In this document: positions 9,879-18,914 of the stretch, piece by piece
Numbering within the stretch: the first letter of the stretch is position 1
Layout: every line of letters starts with the position of its first letter
From: Lysobacter prati
GTDB taxonomy: Bacteria; Pseudomonadota; Gammaproteobacteria; Xanthomonadales; Xanthomonadaceae
Direction: 5' to 3'
DNA length: 64,000 nt
Assembly: GCF_009765215.1 (NCBI RefSeq)
Contig: NZ_VLNV01000007.1
Span: 186,001 to 250,000 of the forward strand
The notes under the pieces: generated by a model
What the model was told of the DNA's origin: nothing
The model's input: only the letters and a program-made list of their open reading frames with translations
The model's database searches: none
Program-made: the position numbers and the translations under genes

Positions 9879-10981
9879 GACCTCAGCCTCGCCGTGGCGA
9901 ACGCCTGCCGTGGTCCACTCAGGCGGCCATCGCTGAAGTACATCCAGCAGGCCACGGCCATGACCGGCAGCACCAGCCACCACAGGCCCAGCCAGATGGC
10001 GATCTTGCCGCTCTCCAGCCAGCCAAGGCCGGCGGTCATCAGGTTCTGGCCGATCAGATAGGCCAGGAAACCGACCAGGATCCGGCCATAGCGCGCCTGC
10101 CGCGGCATGCTGCGCGCGAGCGGCACCGCCATCAGGGCGAACGCCAGCGCCAACAGCGGCGGCGCGATGCGGTAGTGCAGCTGGGCCCTGGCCTCGCGCC
10201 GATTGTCGCCGAGCAGGGCCAGGGTCGACTGCATTTCAGGCGCATCGGGGTCGAATTTGAGCTCGTTGGCCGGCAACAGGATCTGGTTGCTGGCATAGCG
10301 CAGTAGGCGGAAATCCTTGGCCCCGGCCCGCTCACCTTCGATCTGGAAGCCGCCGGACAGGGTCAGGTAGCGGTTGCCGGACGGGTCGACCGTCAGTTCG
10401 CCGGCCTTGGACGTGGTCACGTCGATGCGTCCCTCGCCGGCATCGCGGTACACGAACACGCGCTCCAGCTGGCTGCCGTCCTTGGACATGCTGGCCACGT
10501 AGATCACGCCGCGGCCGCCGGGGATGCCGACGAAGGCGCCCGGCTCCAGGCCGGCCATCAACAGGTTGCGGTTGGCATCGTTGATCATCTGCTTGGACAG
10601 GCGGTCCGCCCAGGGCCCCAGCCACAGCGAACAGGCCGCCACGACCAGTACCAGCGGCCCGACCACCAGCATCAGCGCCTTGAGCATGCGCCTGGGCCCC
10701 ACGCCAATGGAGGCGATGACCGGCATTTCCGAGTCCCGGTACAGGCGACCGACCCCCATCATCAGGCCGAGCATCAGCGCCAGCGGCAGGATCAGCGGCA
10801 GCCACTTGATCAGCACCAGGCCCAGCTGGGCCAGCATCAGGCCGGCCGGAACCCGCCCCCGGGCGATGTCCTGGAGCACGTCGGTGAAGGCCCCGCCCAC
10901 CATGACGATCAGCAGCACCACCAGGGTGGCGAAGATCGCCTGGGAGAATTCGCTCAGCAGGTAACGGTCAAGCTTGGGCAT
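9875..10981 (-). CDS. lptF: LPS export ABC transporter permease LptF
   Basis: LptF is the second permease of LptB2FG. The 368-residue protein starts MPKLDRYLLSEFSQAIFATL, the typical LptF/LptG amphipathic coupling helix, followed by two membrane helices, a periplasmic beta-jellyroll domain (about 135-260) and C-terminal helices ending near LPVMAVACWMYFSDG. It is the first gene of the operon and is transcribed divergently from pepA. The 212-base intergenic region probably carries promoters for both directions. Confidence 0.93.
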   Translation of the reverse strand: MPKLDRYLLSEFSQAIFATLVVLLIVMVGGAFTDVLQDIARGRVPAGLMLAQLGLVLIKWLPLILPLALMLGLMMGVGRLYRDSEMPVIASIGVGPRRMLKALMLVVGPLVLVVAACSLWLGPWADRLSKQMINDANRNLLMAGLEPGAFVGIPGGRGVIYVASMSKDGSQLERVFVYRDAGEGRIDVTTSKAGELTVDPSGNRYLTLSGGFQIEGERAGAKDFRLLRYASNQILLPANELKFDPDAPEMQSTLALLGDNRREARAQLHYRIAPPLLALAFALMAVPLARSMPRQARYGRILVGFLAYLIGQNLMTAGLGWLESGKIAIWLGLWWLVLPVMAVACWMYFSDGRLSGPRQAFATARLRS

Positions 10982-11193
10982 CGATTTAGGCTTCGGGGCG
11001 GCTTGATCTGGGAAGTTGATCTAAAATCGGCGGATTCGTCCGAGGGCGTGAGGTGGCTGCGCGATGCGCGGCCGGGGTCATTGCACCCCCTCACAGCCAC
11101 TCGATTGTACGGAGTTTGGTTGGACGTCTGCCCACTGTTTCTGACAGACGTTCCTGGCCCGCTCCTTTTAAGACTGCTCTGGGAATCTGTTGG

Positions 11194-12669
11194 ATGGCCC
11201 TCGAATTCGACCTGAACCGCGACGCGCCTGCCGCCGCCCTCACTGATTGCATTGTCGTCGGCGCCTTTGCCGACAACAGTCTCACGCCTGCGGGCAAGGC
11301 CCTGGACGAAGCCAGCGGCGGCCGCCTGGCGGCCCTGCTCGAGCGCGGCGACGCCAGCGGCAAGACCGGCAAGACCGCCGTGCTGTACGACCTGCCCGGT
11401 GTCAGCGCGCCGCGCGTGCTGGTGATCGGCCTGGGCGACGCCGGCAAGTTCGGCGTGCCGCAGTACCTCAAGGCCGCCGGCGACGCCGCCCGCGCGCTGC
11501 GCAACGGCCCGGTGAGCAACGCCTTGTTCACCCTGTCGGAGGTGCCGGTGGCCGGCCGCGACACTGCCTGGGCGATCCGCCAGGCCGCCATCGCCGCCGA
11601 CCACGCCTGCTACCGCTACACCGCCACGCTCGGCACCAGCAAGAAGAAGGAAGAGCCGGGCCTGCGCAAGCTGAGCATCCTCGGTGACGACGGCGTCGCG
11701 TTGGCCCATGGCCAAGCAATCGCTGCCGGCGTGCAGTTCTCGCGCGAGCTGGGCAACCTGCCGCCGAACATCTGCAACCCGGCTTACCTTGCCCAGCAGG
11801 CGCAGGAATTCGCCGGCCGCTTCGACACCACCTCGTGCGAGGTGCTCGACGTTGCGCAGATGACCGAACTGGGCATGGGCTCGCTGCTCGCGGTCGGCCG
11901 CGGCTCGGCCAACCCGCCCAAGCTCATCGTCCTCAAGTACAGCAACGGCGGCGACGCCAAGCCCTACGTGCTGGTCGGCAAGGGCATCACCTTCGACACC
12001 GGCGGCATCAACCTCAAGACCCAGGGCGGCATCGAGGAGATGAAGTACGACATGTGCGGTGGCGCCACCGTCATGGGTACGTTCGTCGCGGCCGTCGGCA
12101 TGCAGTTGCCGGTCAACCTGGTCGTCATTGTCCCGGCCGTGGAGAACATGCCCGACGCCGACGCGTATCGTCCGTCCGACGTGCTGACCAGCATGTCCGG
12201 CAAGACCATCGAGGTCGGCAACACCGACGCCGAAGGCCGCCTGATCCTGTGCGACGCGCTCACCTATGCGCAGCGTTTCGAACCGCAGGCACTGGTAGAC
12301 GTCGCCACGCTCACCGGCGCCTGCATGGTCGCCCTGGGCAAGTTCGCCTCGGGCCTGATGAGCAAGCACGACGACCTCGCCGCCGAACTCATCGATGCCG
12401 GCGAGAACGTCTTCGATCGCGCCTGGCGCCTGCCGCTGTGGGACGAGTACCAGACCCTGCTGGAGTCCAGCTTCGCCGACGTCTACAACATCGGCGGCCG
12501 CTGGGCCGGCGCGATCACGGCCGGCTGCTTCCTCGGCCGCTTCGCTGAGGGCCAGCGCTGGGCGCACCTGGACATCGCCGGCAGCGCGTCGGACGAAGGC
12601 AAGCGCGGCATGGCCACCGGTCGCCCGGTCGGCCTGCTGAGCCAGTGGTTGCTGGACCGCGCGGCCTGA
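11194..12669 (+). CDS. pepA: Leucyl aminopeptidase PepA (M17 family)
   Basis: PepA is a cytoplasmic di-metal hexameric aminopeptidase that also acts as a DNA-binding accessory protein in some bacteria (Xer recombination, carAB control). The 491-residue protein has the M17 hallmarks [13 protein letters not shown] (metal-binding Lys and Asp) and [10 protein letters not shown] (Asp, Glu, catalytic Arg). The chosen start [12 protein letters not shown] at 11194 fits family length; the reading frame is open upstream to 11053 but that part is not family-like. It begins a pepA-holC-valS run, the same order as in E. coli. Confidence 0.95.
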   Translation: MALEFDLNRDAPAAALTDCIVVGAFADNSLTPAGKALDEASGGRLAALLERGDASGKTGKTAVLYDLPGVSAPRVLVIGLGDAGKFGVPQYLKAAGDAARALRNGPVSNALFTLSEVPVAGRDTAWAIRQAAIAADHACYRYTATLGTSKKKEEPGLRKLSILGDDGVALAHGQAIAAGVQFSRELGNLPPNICNPAYLAQQAQEFAGRFDTTSCEVLDVAQMTELGMGSLLAVGRGSANPPKLIVLKYSNGGDAKPYVLVGKGITFDTGGINLKTQGGIEEMKYDMCGGATVMGTFVAAVGMQLPVNLVVIVPAVENMPDADAYRPSDVLTSMSGKTIEVGNTDAEGRLILCDALTYAQRFEPQALVDVATLTGACMVALGKFASGLMSKHDDLAAELIDAGENVFDRAWRLPLWDEYQTLLESSFADVYNIGGRWAGAITAGCFLGRFAEGQRWAHLDIAGSASDEGKRGMATGRPVGLLSQWLLDRAA

Positions 12670-12673
12670 TCGC

Positions 12674-13096
12674 GTGGCGCGCGCCGATTTCTACCTGATC
12701 CAGAAAGAGCGGTTCCGCGAGGAACCGCTGCTGCTGGTATGCGAGCTCGCGCGCAAAGCGCACGACGCCAACCTGTGGACGCTGGTGCTGGTGCGCGACG
12801 AGGAACAGGCCGAGCGCCTGGACGAGTTGCTGTGGGAGTTCGACGAGAACGCCTACATCCCGCACCAGCTCGCCGGCGACGACGAGGACGAGCTGGCGCC
12901 GGTGCTGATCGCCACGCCCGACTCGGACACGCCGATGCGACCGGTGGTGATCAACCTGCGCGACGCACCGGTGGCTGGCAGCTTCGAGCGCGTGCTCGAA
13001 GTGGTGCCGGCCGACGACTCGGCGCGTGGTCCGCTGCGCGAGCGCTGGAAGCAATACCAGGCGCGCGGGTTGGAACTGAAAAAGCACGACATGTAA
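12674..13096 (+). CDS. holC: DNA polymerase III chi subunit HolC
   Basis: HolC (chi) links the clamp loader to SSB at the replication fork through the psi subunit HolD. The 140-residue product has the family pattern ADFYLI at the N-terminus, WTLVLVRDEEQAERLDELLWEFDENAYIPH and the late PVVINLRD segment. It begins with GTG (12674-12676), four bases after the pepA stop, so it is probably translated from the same message. The conserved pepA-holC-valS order supports the call. The partner gene holD is also in this window (17086-17481). Confidence 0.9.
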   Translation: MARADFYLIQKERFREEPLLLVCELARKAHDANLWTLVLVRDEEQAERLDELLWEFDENAYIPHQLAGDDEDELAPVLIATPDSDTPMRPVVINLRDAPVAGSFERVLEVVPADDSARGPLRERWKQYQARGLELKKHDM

Positions 13097-13129
13097 CGCA
13101 CCGGAAAAAGAGAAAAAGCAAAGCCCCCC

Positions 13130-15907
13130 ATGACCGACACCCTCGCCTCCAGCTACGACCCCAAGCAGTTCGAAACCCGCCTGTACGAAGAGTGGGAGCG
13201 CAGCGGTGTATTCAAGCCCAGCGGCAAGGGTGAGCCCTACACCATCTTGCTGCCGCCGCCGAACGTCACCGGCACGCTGCACATGGGCCACGCCTTCCAG
13301 CACACGCTGCAGGACGCTCTGATCCGCTACCACCGCATGCGTGGCTACGACACGCTGTGGCAGATGGGCACCGACCACGCCGGCATCGCCACCGAGATGG
13401 TGGTCGCGCGCAACCTCGGTCGCGACGGCCTCACCCGCGACGACCTCGGCCGCGACGGCTTCATTGAGAAGGTGTGGGAGTGGAAGCAGCACTCCGGCGA
13501 CACCATCGAGCGGCAGATGCGCCGCCTGGGCACGTCCGGCGACTGGTCGCGCAGCGTCTTCACGATGGACCCGATGGCCGCGCAGGCGGTGATCGAGGCG
13601 TTTGTGCGCCTGCACGAGGAAGGCCTGATCTACCGCGGCCAGCGCCTGGTCAACTGGGATCCGGTGCTGAAGACGGCGATCTCCGACCTGGAAGTGGTCA
13701 ACGAAGAAGAGGACGGCTTCCTTTGGTCTATCAGCTATCCGCTGAGCGACGGCAGCGGTGAACTGACCGTGGCGACCACGCGTCCGGAAACCATGCTGGG
13801 TGACACCGCGGTGATGGTGCATCCGCTCGACGAGCGTTACACCCACCTGATCGGCAAGACCGTCACGCTGCCGCTGAGCAACCGCGAGATCCCGATCATC
13901 GCCGACGACTATGTCGACCGCGAATTCGGCACCGGCGTGGTCAAGGTCACGCCCGCGCACGACTTCAACGACTACGCCGTCGGCCAGCGCCACGGCCTGC
14001 CGCTGATCAACATCTTCACCCACGTCGCGGCGGTCAACGGCAATGCGCCCGAGAAATACCGCGGCCTGGACCGTTACGAGGCGCGCAAGGTCGTGCTGGC
14101 TGATCTTGAAGCCGCCGGCCGCCTGGTCGAGACCAAGCCGCACAAGCTGCAGGTGCCGCGCGGCGATCGCACCGGCCAGGTGATCGAGCCGTACCTGACC
14201 GACCAGTGGTTCGTGAAGATGGAGACGCTGGGAGCGCGCGGACTCGAGCTAGTTGAGCAAGGTGACGTCAAACTCGTTCCGTCCAACTGGATCAGCACCT
14301 ACCGCCACTGGATGGAGAACATCCAGGACTGGTGCATCAGCCGCCAGCTGTGGTGGGGCCACCGCATCCCGGCGTGGTACGACGACGACGGCAACATCTT
14401 CGTCGGCCGCAACGAGGATGAAGTCCGTGAGCGTCATTCGCTCGACCACACCGTCAAGCTGTCGCAGGACAGTGACGTGCTCGAGACCTGGTTCTCCTCG
14501 CAGCTGTGGCCGTTCAGCACCATGGGCTGGCCCGACGCGCAGGCCATGGCCGAGCGCGGCTTCGACCGCTACGTGCCGTCGAGCGTGCTGGTCACCGGCT
14601 TCGACATCATTTTCTTCTGGGTCGCGCGCATGATCATGGCGACCGACCAGTTCACCGGCCGCGTGCCGTTCAAGGACGTCTACATCACCGGTCTTGTCCG
14701 CGACAAGGACGGCCAGAAGATGTCGAAGTCGAAGGGCAACATCCTCGATCCGCTCGACCTGATCGACGGCATCTCGCTGGATGCGCTGCTGGCCAAGCGC
14801 ACCGCCGGCCTGATGCAGCCGAAGATGGCCGAGAAGATCGAGAAGGCCACGCGCAAGGAATTCCCCGACGGCATCCCGGCGTTCGGCGCCGATGCGTTGC
14901 GATTCACCATCGCCGCGCTCGCCACCCACGGCCGCGACATCCGCTTCGACCTCGGTCGCGCCGAGGGCTACAAGAACTTCTGCAACAAGCTGTGGAACGC
15001 CACGCGCTTCGTGCTGATGAACACGGAGGGCGCCAGCTTTACCGGCGCGCCGCAGCCTGCGACCGACCCGGAGCGCTGGATCCTCTCGCGCCTGGCCAAG
15101 GTCGCCGCCGAGGCCGAGACGCACTTCGCCAGCTACCGCTTCGACCTGCTCGCGCAGGCGCTGTACGAGTTCGCCTGGAACGAGTTCTGCGACTGGTTCG
15201 TCGAACTGGCCAAGCCGGCGCTGCAGGGCGATGACGCAGCCGCGGCGGAGAGCACGCGCCACACCCTGCTGTCCGTGCTCGAGCGCCTGCTGTCGCTGCT
15301 GCACCCGCTGGTGCCGTTCGTGAGCGAGGAACTGTGGCAGCAGGTCGCTCCGAAGCTCGGCCTGGCCGATACGACCATCATGCTGCGACCGTACCCGCAG
15401 GCATCGGACTTCGCCGGGCAGGACTACACCGCCGCCGAAGCCGACGTCGAATGGCTCAAGGCAATGGTCAGCGCGCTGCGCAGGATCCGCAGCGAACTCA
15501 ACGTCGCGCCGTCGAAGACGATTCCGTTGCTGCTGGCCGATTGCACCGCGACCGATCGCGACCGTGTCGGCCGCTTCGACTCGCAGCTGCGTTTCCTGAC
15601 CCGCCTGGACGCCATCGCCATCCTCGATGACGACGGTGCCGCGCCCGCCGCGGCGACCGCGCTGGTTGGCGAACTCAAGCTGCTGGTGCCGCTGGAAGGC
15701 CTGGTCGACCTGGGTGCGGAACGCACGCGCCTGGACAAGGAGATCAAGCGCGTCGAAGGCGAGATCGGCAAGTGCCACAACAAGCTGGCCAGCGAGACCT
15801 TCGTGGCCAATGCACCGCCGGCGGTCGTCGAGCAGGAGCGCAAGCGCCTGGCCGACTGGAACCTGCAGCGCGAGGCACTGGCGTCGCAGCGGGCCAAGCT
15901 GGGCTGA
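13130..15907 (+). CDS. valS: Valyl-tRNA synthetase
   Basis: A class I aminoacyl-tRNA synthetase that charges tRNA-Val. The 925-residue length is normal for the type with an editing (CP1) domain. HMGH, the HIGH signature, is at residues 51-54 and KMSKS is at 530-534; the editing domain region contains the [12 protein letters not shown] motif (about 221-232). The C-terminal anticodon-binding domain ends in an arm with coiled-coil character (about 860-925, [20 protein letters not shown]). The ribosome binding site is weak: a purine-rich AAAAAGAGAAAAAG lies about 10-20 bases upstream. It is the last gene of the pepA-holC-valS run. Confidence 0.97.
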   Translation: MTDTLASSYDPKQFETRLYEEWERSGVFKPSGKGEPYTILLPPPNVTGTLHMGHAFQHTLQDALIRYHRMRGYDTLWQMGTDHAGIATEMVVARNLGRDGLTRDDLGRDGFIEKVWEWKQHSGDTIERQMRRLGTSGDWSRSVFTMDPMAAQAVIEAFVRLHEEGLIYRGQRLVNWDPVLKTAISDLEVVNEEEDGFLWSISYPLSDGSGELTVATTRPETMLGDTAVMVHPLDERYTHLIGKTVTLPLSNREIPIIADDYVDREFGTGVVKVTPAHDFNDYAVGQRHGLPLINIFTHVAAVNGNAPEKYRGLDRYEARKVVLADLEAAGRLVETKPHKLQVPRGDRTGQVIEPYLTDQWFVKMETLGARGLELVEQGDVKLVPSNWISTYRHWMENIQDWCISRQLWWGHRIPAWYDDDGNIFVGRNEDEVRERHSLDHTVKLSQDSDVLETWFSSQLWPFSTMGWPDAQAMAERGFDRYVPSSVLVTGFDIIFFWVARMIMATDQFTGRVPFKDVYITGLVRDKDGQKMSKSKGNILDPLDLIDGISLDALLAKRTAGLMQPKMAEKIEKATRKEFPDGIPAFGADALRFTIAALATHGRDIRFDLGRAEGYKNFCNKLWNATRFVLMNTEGASFTGAPQPATDPERWILSRLAKVAAEAETHFASYRFDLLAQALYEFAWNEFCDWFVELAKPALQGDDAAAAESTRHTLLSVLERLLSLLHPLVPFVSEELWQQVAPKLGLADTTIMLRPYPQASDFAGQDYTAAEADVEWLKAMVSALRRIRSELNVAPSKTIPLLLADCTATDRDRVGRFDSQLRFLTRLDAIAILDDDGAAPAAATALVGELKLLVPLEGLVDLGAERTRLDKEIKRVEGEIGKCHNKLASETFVANAPPAVVEQERKRLADWNLQREALASQRAKLG

Positions 15908-15944
15908 TCGCCCGGCACAGGGGTTTCAATCACGTTGGCTTGGA

Positions 15945-15968
15945 TCCCGGCGGCGCACGCCGCCGGGA
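15945..15968. terminator. GC-rich hairpin between valS and the convergent hypothetical gene
   Basis: Two perfect 11-base arms, 15945-15955 (TCCCGGCGGCG) and 15958-15968, are separated by only two bases, giving a strong stem in RNA of either strand. It sits exactly between two convergent genes. There is no clear T-run after the stem on either side, so it may slow polymerase or protect RNA ends rather than act as a classical intrinsic terminator. Confidence 0.5.
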
Positions 15969-15974
15969 CGACCT

Positions 15975-16487
15975 TCAGTCCTTGGCGAACACGTCGCGCG
16001 CATAGGCGTTGACCGGCTTGCCGCTGCGCGAGCGATCCTCCAGGTCGGCCACCGAAACCGGCTTGAGCGGGCACTGCGCCAGCGCCTCCGGCGACAGGTG
16101 GATCGCGGCACCGCGCAACTTCACGAACACCGGTTTGCGGCTCTTCTTGCCGTGGTGGGTGAAGTACACGCCCTGGTGCCAGCGCAGCACGACCGCATTG
16201 GCGCCCTTGTCGCCGGCCGCCCTGGCGAGCTTGGCCATGGCGCGGCCGTATTCGACGGTGGGCACGTTCGGATCCTGGGTGATTTCGCTGACATGCTCGC
16301 CAACGGTGACTTCCACCGAGCCGAGTTTGTCGTGCTCGCATCCTGGCGATTCCAGGATCACCGGCACGACCCGCTCATTCGGGTCAGTCGTGACGGGCAC
16401 CGAGTCGAGTGTGGTCGCCTCGCCGGCATGAAGCGGCGCCGCCAGCGCCAGCGCGATCCACAGCATTCCGTACGACAGCACGCGCAT
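15975..16487 (-). CDS. Exported hypothetical protein, YbjQ/RcsF-like pattern
   Basis: A 170-residue protein with a cleavable signal peptide (MRVLSYGMLWIALALAAPLHA, cut likely after LHA). The start at 16487 is preceded by AGGAGAGG at the right distance; a longer in-frame reading from 16598 has no site and would hide the signal peptide. The mature part contains LGSVEVTVGE, AMAKLARAAGDKGANAVVLRW, a layout (a short strand, a helix, then GANAVV) seen in YbjQ/RcsF-like envelope proteins; two cysteines (CEHD and QCPLK) could form a disulfide. No function can be assigned. It follows rimI by 107 bases and is probably the last gene of that operon. Confidence 0.7.
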   Translation of the reverse strand: MRVLSYGMLWIALALAAPLHAGEATTLDSVPVTTDPNERVVPVILESPGCEHDKLGSVEVTVGEHVSEITQDPNVPTVEYGRAMAKLARAAGDKGANAVVLRWHQGVYFTHHGKKSRKPVFVKLRGAAIHLSPEALAQCPLKPVSVADLEDRSRSGKPVNAYARDVFAKD

Positions 16488-16594
16488 GCCCCTCTCCTTG
16501 TGATGTGTCGCAGTCCCCGGGCGATCGCCAACTGCATTGATCGCCGCCCCTGTCGCGAGCATGACAGCCTTGCGCACGCGCGCAAAGGCCAGGG

Positions 16595-17089
16595 TCACAG
16601 CTCCGGCGGCAAAAGCTCGATCGCCATCACCAGCGCGTCCTCGCGGCCATCGCGCGCCGGGTAATAGCGCGGCCGGCGGCCGATCTCGTTGAAGCCTTCG
16701 GAATGGTAGAGCGCAATCGCCCCGGCATTGGAGGGTCGCACTTCCAGGAACACGCGCTCGGCGCCGCGGCCGCGTGCGACGTGCATCATCGCCCGCAGCA
16801 GGTGGCGGCCGTGGCCTTGCCCCTGGCGCGCCGGGTCAATGCAGATATTGAGCACATGCGCCTCGCCGGCGGCGATGCTCATCAGGAAGTAGCCGACGAT
16901 CTCGCCATTGTGCTGCAGCAGCCAGGCCGGGTAGTCGGCGCGCAGGCAGTCACGGAAGATGCCGACGGTCCACGGAAACTCGTAGGCGCGGATCTCGACG
17001 GCGTGCACCGCGTCGAGGTCGTCCTCGCGCATGGGCCGCAGTGCGCCGACGGGCGACGCCTGGCCGCTATCGACGGCCAGCGCGCTCAC
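16595..17089 (-). CDS. rimI: Ribosomal protein S18-alanine N-acetyltransferase RimI
   Basis: A GNAT-fold acetyltransferase of about 164 residues that acetylates the N-terminal alanine of ribosomal protein S18. Family features are LRPMREDDLDAVHAVEIRAYEFPWT, the acetyl-CoA loop ARQGQGHGRHLL (R/Q-x-x-G-x-G/A) and LEVRPSNAGAIALYHSEGF. I place the start at GTG 17089, which overlaps the holD stop as GTGA and has CGGAG about 12 bases upstream; the alternative GTG at 17131 would overlap holD by 46 bases. The holD-rimI pairing is the same as in E. coli and supports both calls. Confidence 0.88.
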   Translation of the reverse strand: MSALAVDSGQASPVGALRPMREDDLDAVHAVEIRAYEFPWTVGIFRDCLRADYPAWLLQHNGEIVGYFLMSIAAGEAHVLNICIDPARQGQGHGRHLLRAMMHVARGRGAERVFLEVRPSNAGAIALYHSEGFNEIGRRPRYYPARDGREDALVMAIELLPPEL

Positions 17090-17481
17090 GCCGGACCACT
17101 CCGTCGGCGCAACGCGCGCAGGTGCGGCCACAGCGCGCGTTTGGCCGCGGCATTGCCGCGCAGCGAGGCGGGGTCGGCAACCAGGGCGGCCACGTCGGCG
17201 TCGCCGCTGTCGCGGCCGGCCGCACGCAGCACGGCCAGCAACAGGCGGTCGACCCTGGCCGGCTCGCGCGGCGATGGGGCCGGAGTCGCCGGCCGCGCCC
17301 GCGGCGCACCCTCGCCTCTCAGCAGCGCAGCCGCTTCACGCCGGGCATCAGCGGGAGCGTCCTGCGTACTGGCGACGGCCAGCGAAGCGGACTCGATCGA
17401 CTGCGCGCCGCCCAGCGCCCACACCTGGTGGCCCATGGCTTGCAGCCATTCGCGCTGCTGCGGACTCCACAGCGTGCTCAT
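17086..17481 (-). CDS. holD: Probable DNA polymerase III psi subunit HolD
   Basis: A 131-residue protein with two blocks that match HolD: at the N-terminus REWLQAMGHQVWALG (E. coli has RDWQLQQLGITQWSL) and at the C-terminus SLRGNAAAKRALWPHLRAL (E. coli DLRANPTARAALWQQI). The middle is Ala/Arg/Pro-rich and poorly conserved. HolD (psi) bridges HolC to the clamp loader. The gene starts with an ATGA overlap with pssA and ends in a GTGA overlap with rimI, so all three are translationally linked. Divergence of the centre means automatic annotation may leave it as hypothetical. Confidence 0.78.
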   Translation of the reverse strand: MSTLWSPQQREWLQAMGHQVWALGGAQSIESASLAVASTQDAPADARREAAALLRGEGAPRARPATPAPSPREPARVDRLLLAVLRAAGRDSGDADVAALVADPASLRGNAAAKRALWPHLRALRRRSGPA

Positions 17482-18254
17482 GGACCCGCCTCGACCGCCG
17501 TCGGGCGGCGCAGCCTGCGCCAGGCCGCATACGCCGGACCCGACAGCGCGTACAGGCCTCCGATCACCAGCAATACCCGCGGCGGATCGATGGCGATGGC
17601 GACGAGCACGGCCAGCACCACCACGATCGCCAGGAACGGCACGCGGTCGTGGCGCGGACCGCCGCCCTTGAAGCTGAAATAACGCAGGCGGCTGACCATC
17701 AGCAGGGCGGCGACCACGGTCACCGCCAGCGCGGCGTACCTCAATTGCTCGCCGCTGTAGCCCATGTCGTCGCAGGTCCAGACGAAGCTGGCGACCAGCC
17801 CGGCCGCCGCCGGACTGGCCAGGCCGATGAACCAGCGCTTGTCGACCTGGCCCACCTGGGAATTGAAACGCGCCAGCCGCAGCGCCGCGCAGGCGGCATA
17901 GAGGAAGGCCGCAACCCAGCCGATCTTGCCCGGGATCGGCCCGTCGAGCCGGGTCGCCGACAGCGCCCAGTGGTACATCACCAGCGCGGGGGCCAGGCCG
18001 AAGCTGACCAGATCGGCCAGCGAGTCGTACTGCACCCCGAACTCGCTCTGGGTGTTGGTCAGGCGCGCCACCCGGCCATCGAGGCCGTCGAGGATGCCGG
18101 CGACGAACACGGCGATGCAGGCGTCGTCGAAACGGCCCTGGGTCGCGGCGATGATCGCGTAGAAGCCGGCAAACAGGCCGCCGGTGGTGAAAAGGTTCGG
18201 CAGCAGGTAGATGCCGCGGCCGCGCGGCCGCGGGGTTTGTTGCAATTCGTCCAT
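17478..18254 (-). CDS. pssA: CDP-diacylglycerol-serine O-phosphatidyltransferase
   Basis: This integral membrane enzyme makes phosphatidylserine, the precursor of phosphatidylethanolamine. The 258-residue product has the CDP-alcohol phosphatidyltransferase motif (D-G-x2-A-R-x8-G-x3-D-x3-D) as DGLDGRVARLTNTQSEFG followed by VQYDSLAD, at about residues 60-85. It is the type II (Bacillus-like) membrane form with about eight helices. The start at 18254 (MDELQQTPRPRG) is chosen over an in-frame upstream ATG because it gives the usual short hydrophilic lead before the first helix. It heads a pssA-holD-rimI run. Confidence 0.93.
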   Translation of the reverse strand: MDELQQTPRPRGRGIYLLPNLFTTGGLFAGFYAIIAATQGRFDDACIAVFVAGILDGLDGRVARLTNTQSEFGVQYDSLADLVSFGLAPALVMYHWALSATRLDGPIPGKIGWVAAFLYAACAALRLARFNSQVGQVDKRWFIGLASPAAAGLVASFVWTCDDMGYSGEQLRYAALAVTVVAALLMVSRLRYFSFKGGGPRHDRVPFLAIVVVLAVLVAIAIDPPRVLLVIGGLYALSGPAYAAWRRLRRPTAVEAGP

Positions 18255-18336
18255 GTTTGGAAGTGTAGCGCTTGCCTGCGCCCCGGCGCGGTGATGCAAT
18301 CGGACCTTCTTCCGCTCCCAACCGCCTGGAGCCACC

Positions 18337-18747
18337 ATGCCCCGCCAGTCCTTCCGTCTGCTGCCCGGCCTGATCGCCGGCCTGTGTCTGGTCGTCGCCC
18401 TGCCGGTCAGCGCGGCCAAGGTGTACCAGTGGAAAGACGCCCAGGGCGTCACCCATTACTCTGATGCGCCTCCGGCGGGTCAGGAGTACAAGAACCGCGG
18501 GCAACACGAGGACACCGGCAAGGCGGCGCCTGCCGCTGCCGCCAAACCGGTGGTCAACTCCAATTGCAGCAACGCCCGCAGCAACCTGGCCGTGCTCCAG
18601 GGGAACCAGCAGGTCTCCGTCGACGAGGACAAGGACGGCAAGCCCGACCGCAACCTCAACGACAGCGAGCGGGCCAACCGCACCCAGTTGGCCGAGGCGC
18701 AGATCAAGACCTATTGCGAGGGTGGTGCCGTCGCCAGCGGCGGCTGA
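18337..18747 (+). CDS. DUF4124 domain exported protein
   Basis: A 136-residue protein with a signal peptide (cleavage after VSA) followed directly by the DUF4124 pattern KVYQWKDAQGVTHYSDAPPAG. Such proteins are abundant in Xanthomonadaceae and have no known biochemical function. The C-terminal half has an acidic stretch DEDKDGKPDRNLND that resembles a calcium-binding loop, and two cysteines (NSNCSN and TYCEG) that could pair in the periplasm. It is divergent from pssA, with 82 bases between the starts. A single-gene unit. Confidence 0.85.
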   Translation: MPRQSFRLLPGLIAGLCLVVALPVSAAKVYQWKDAQGVTHYSDAPPAGQEYKNRGQHEDTGKAAPAAAAKPVVNSNCSNARSNLAVLQGNQQVSVDEDKDGKPDRNLNDSERANRTQLAEAQIKTYCEGGAVASGG

Positions 18748-18779
18748 CATCCCGTCCGTGCAGTTGTGCTGAAGCCTCT

Positions 18780-18842
18780 GTGGGAGGGGCTTCAGTACCG
18801 ATGCCTGAGCCGAGCCCATGTCGGGGCTGAAGCCCCTCCCAC
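18780..18842. repeat. REP-like palindromic element
   Basis: Two perfect 16-base arms, GTGGGAGGGGCTTCAG at 18780-18795 and its reverse complement at 18827-18842, flank a 31-base loop. This sequence family is typical of repetitive extragenic palindromes of Pseudomonas and Xanthomonadaceae. It lies in the gap between the DUF4124 gene and proS, where it may also act as a transcript-stabilising hairpin. A degenerate half-copy with the same GGGAGGGGCT core is at about 26228-26247. Confidence 0.75.
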
Positions 18843-18914
18843 CTTCGCTGCCATGCCCGGCACTCGCCCCGCGCATGGCAAAATGGCCGCTTCCCTACGT
18901 CCGAAGCCGAGCCG

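Noticed and set aside
11003-11027. TTGATC and TAAAAT boxes between lptF and pepA
   Set aside because: The spacing is only 13 bases, too short for a sigma-70 promoter.
10954-14143. Two long minus-strand frames over pepA and valS
   Set aside because: Both mirror conserved genes and have no domain pattern.
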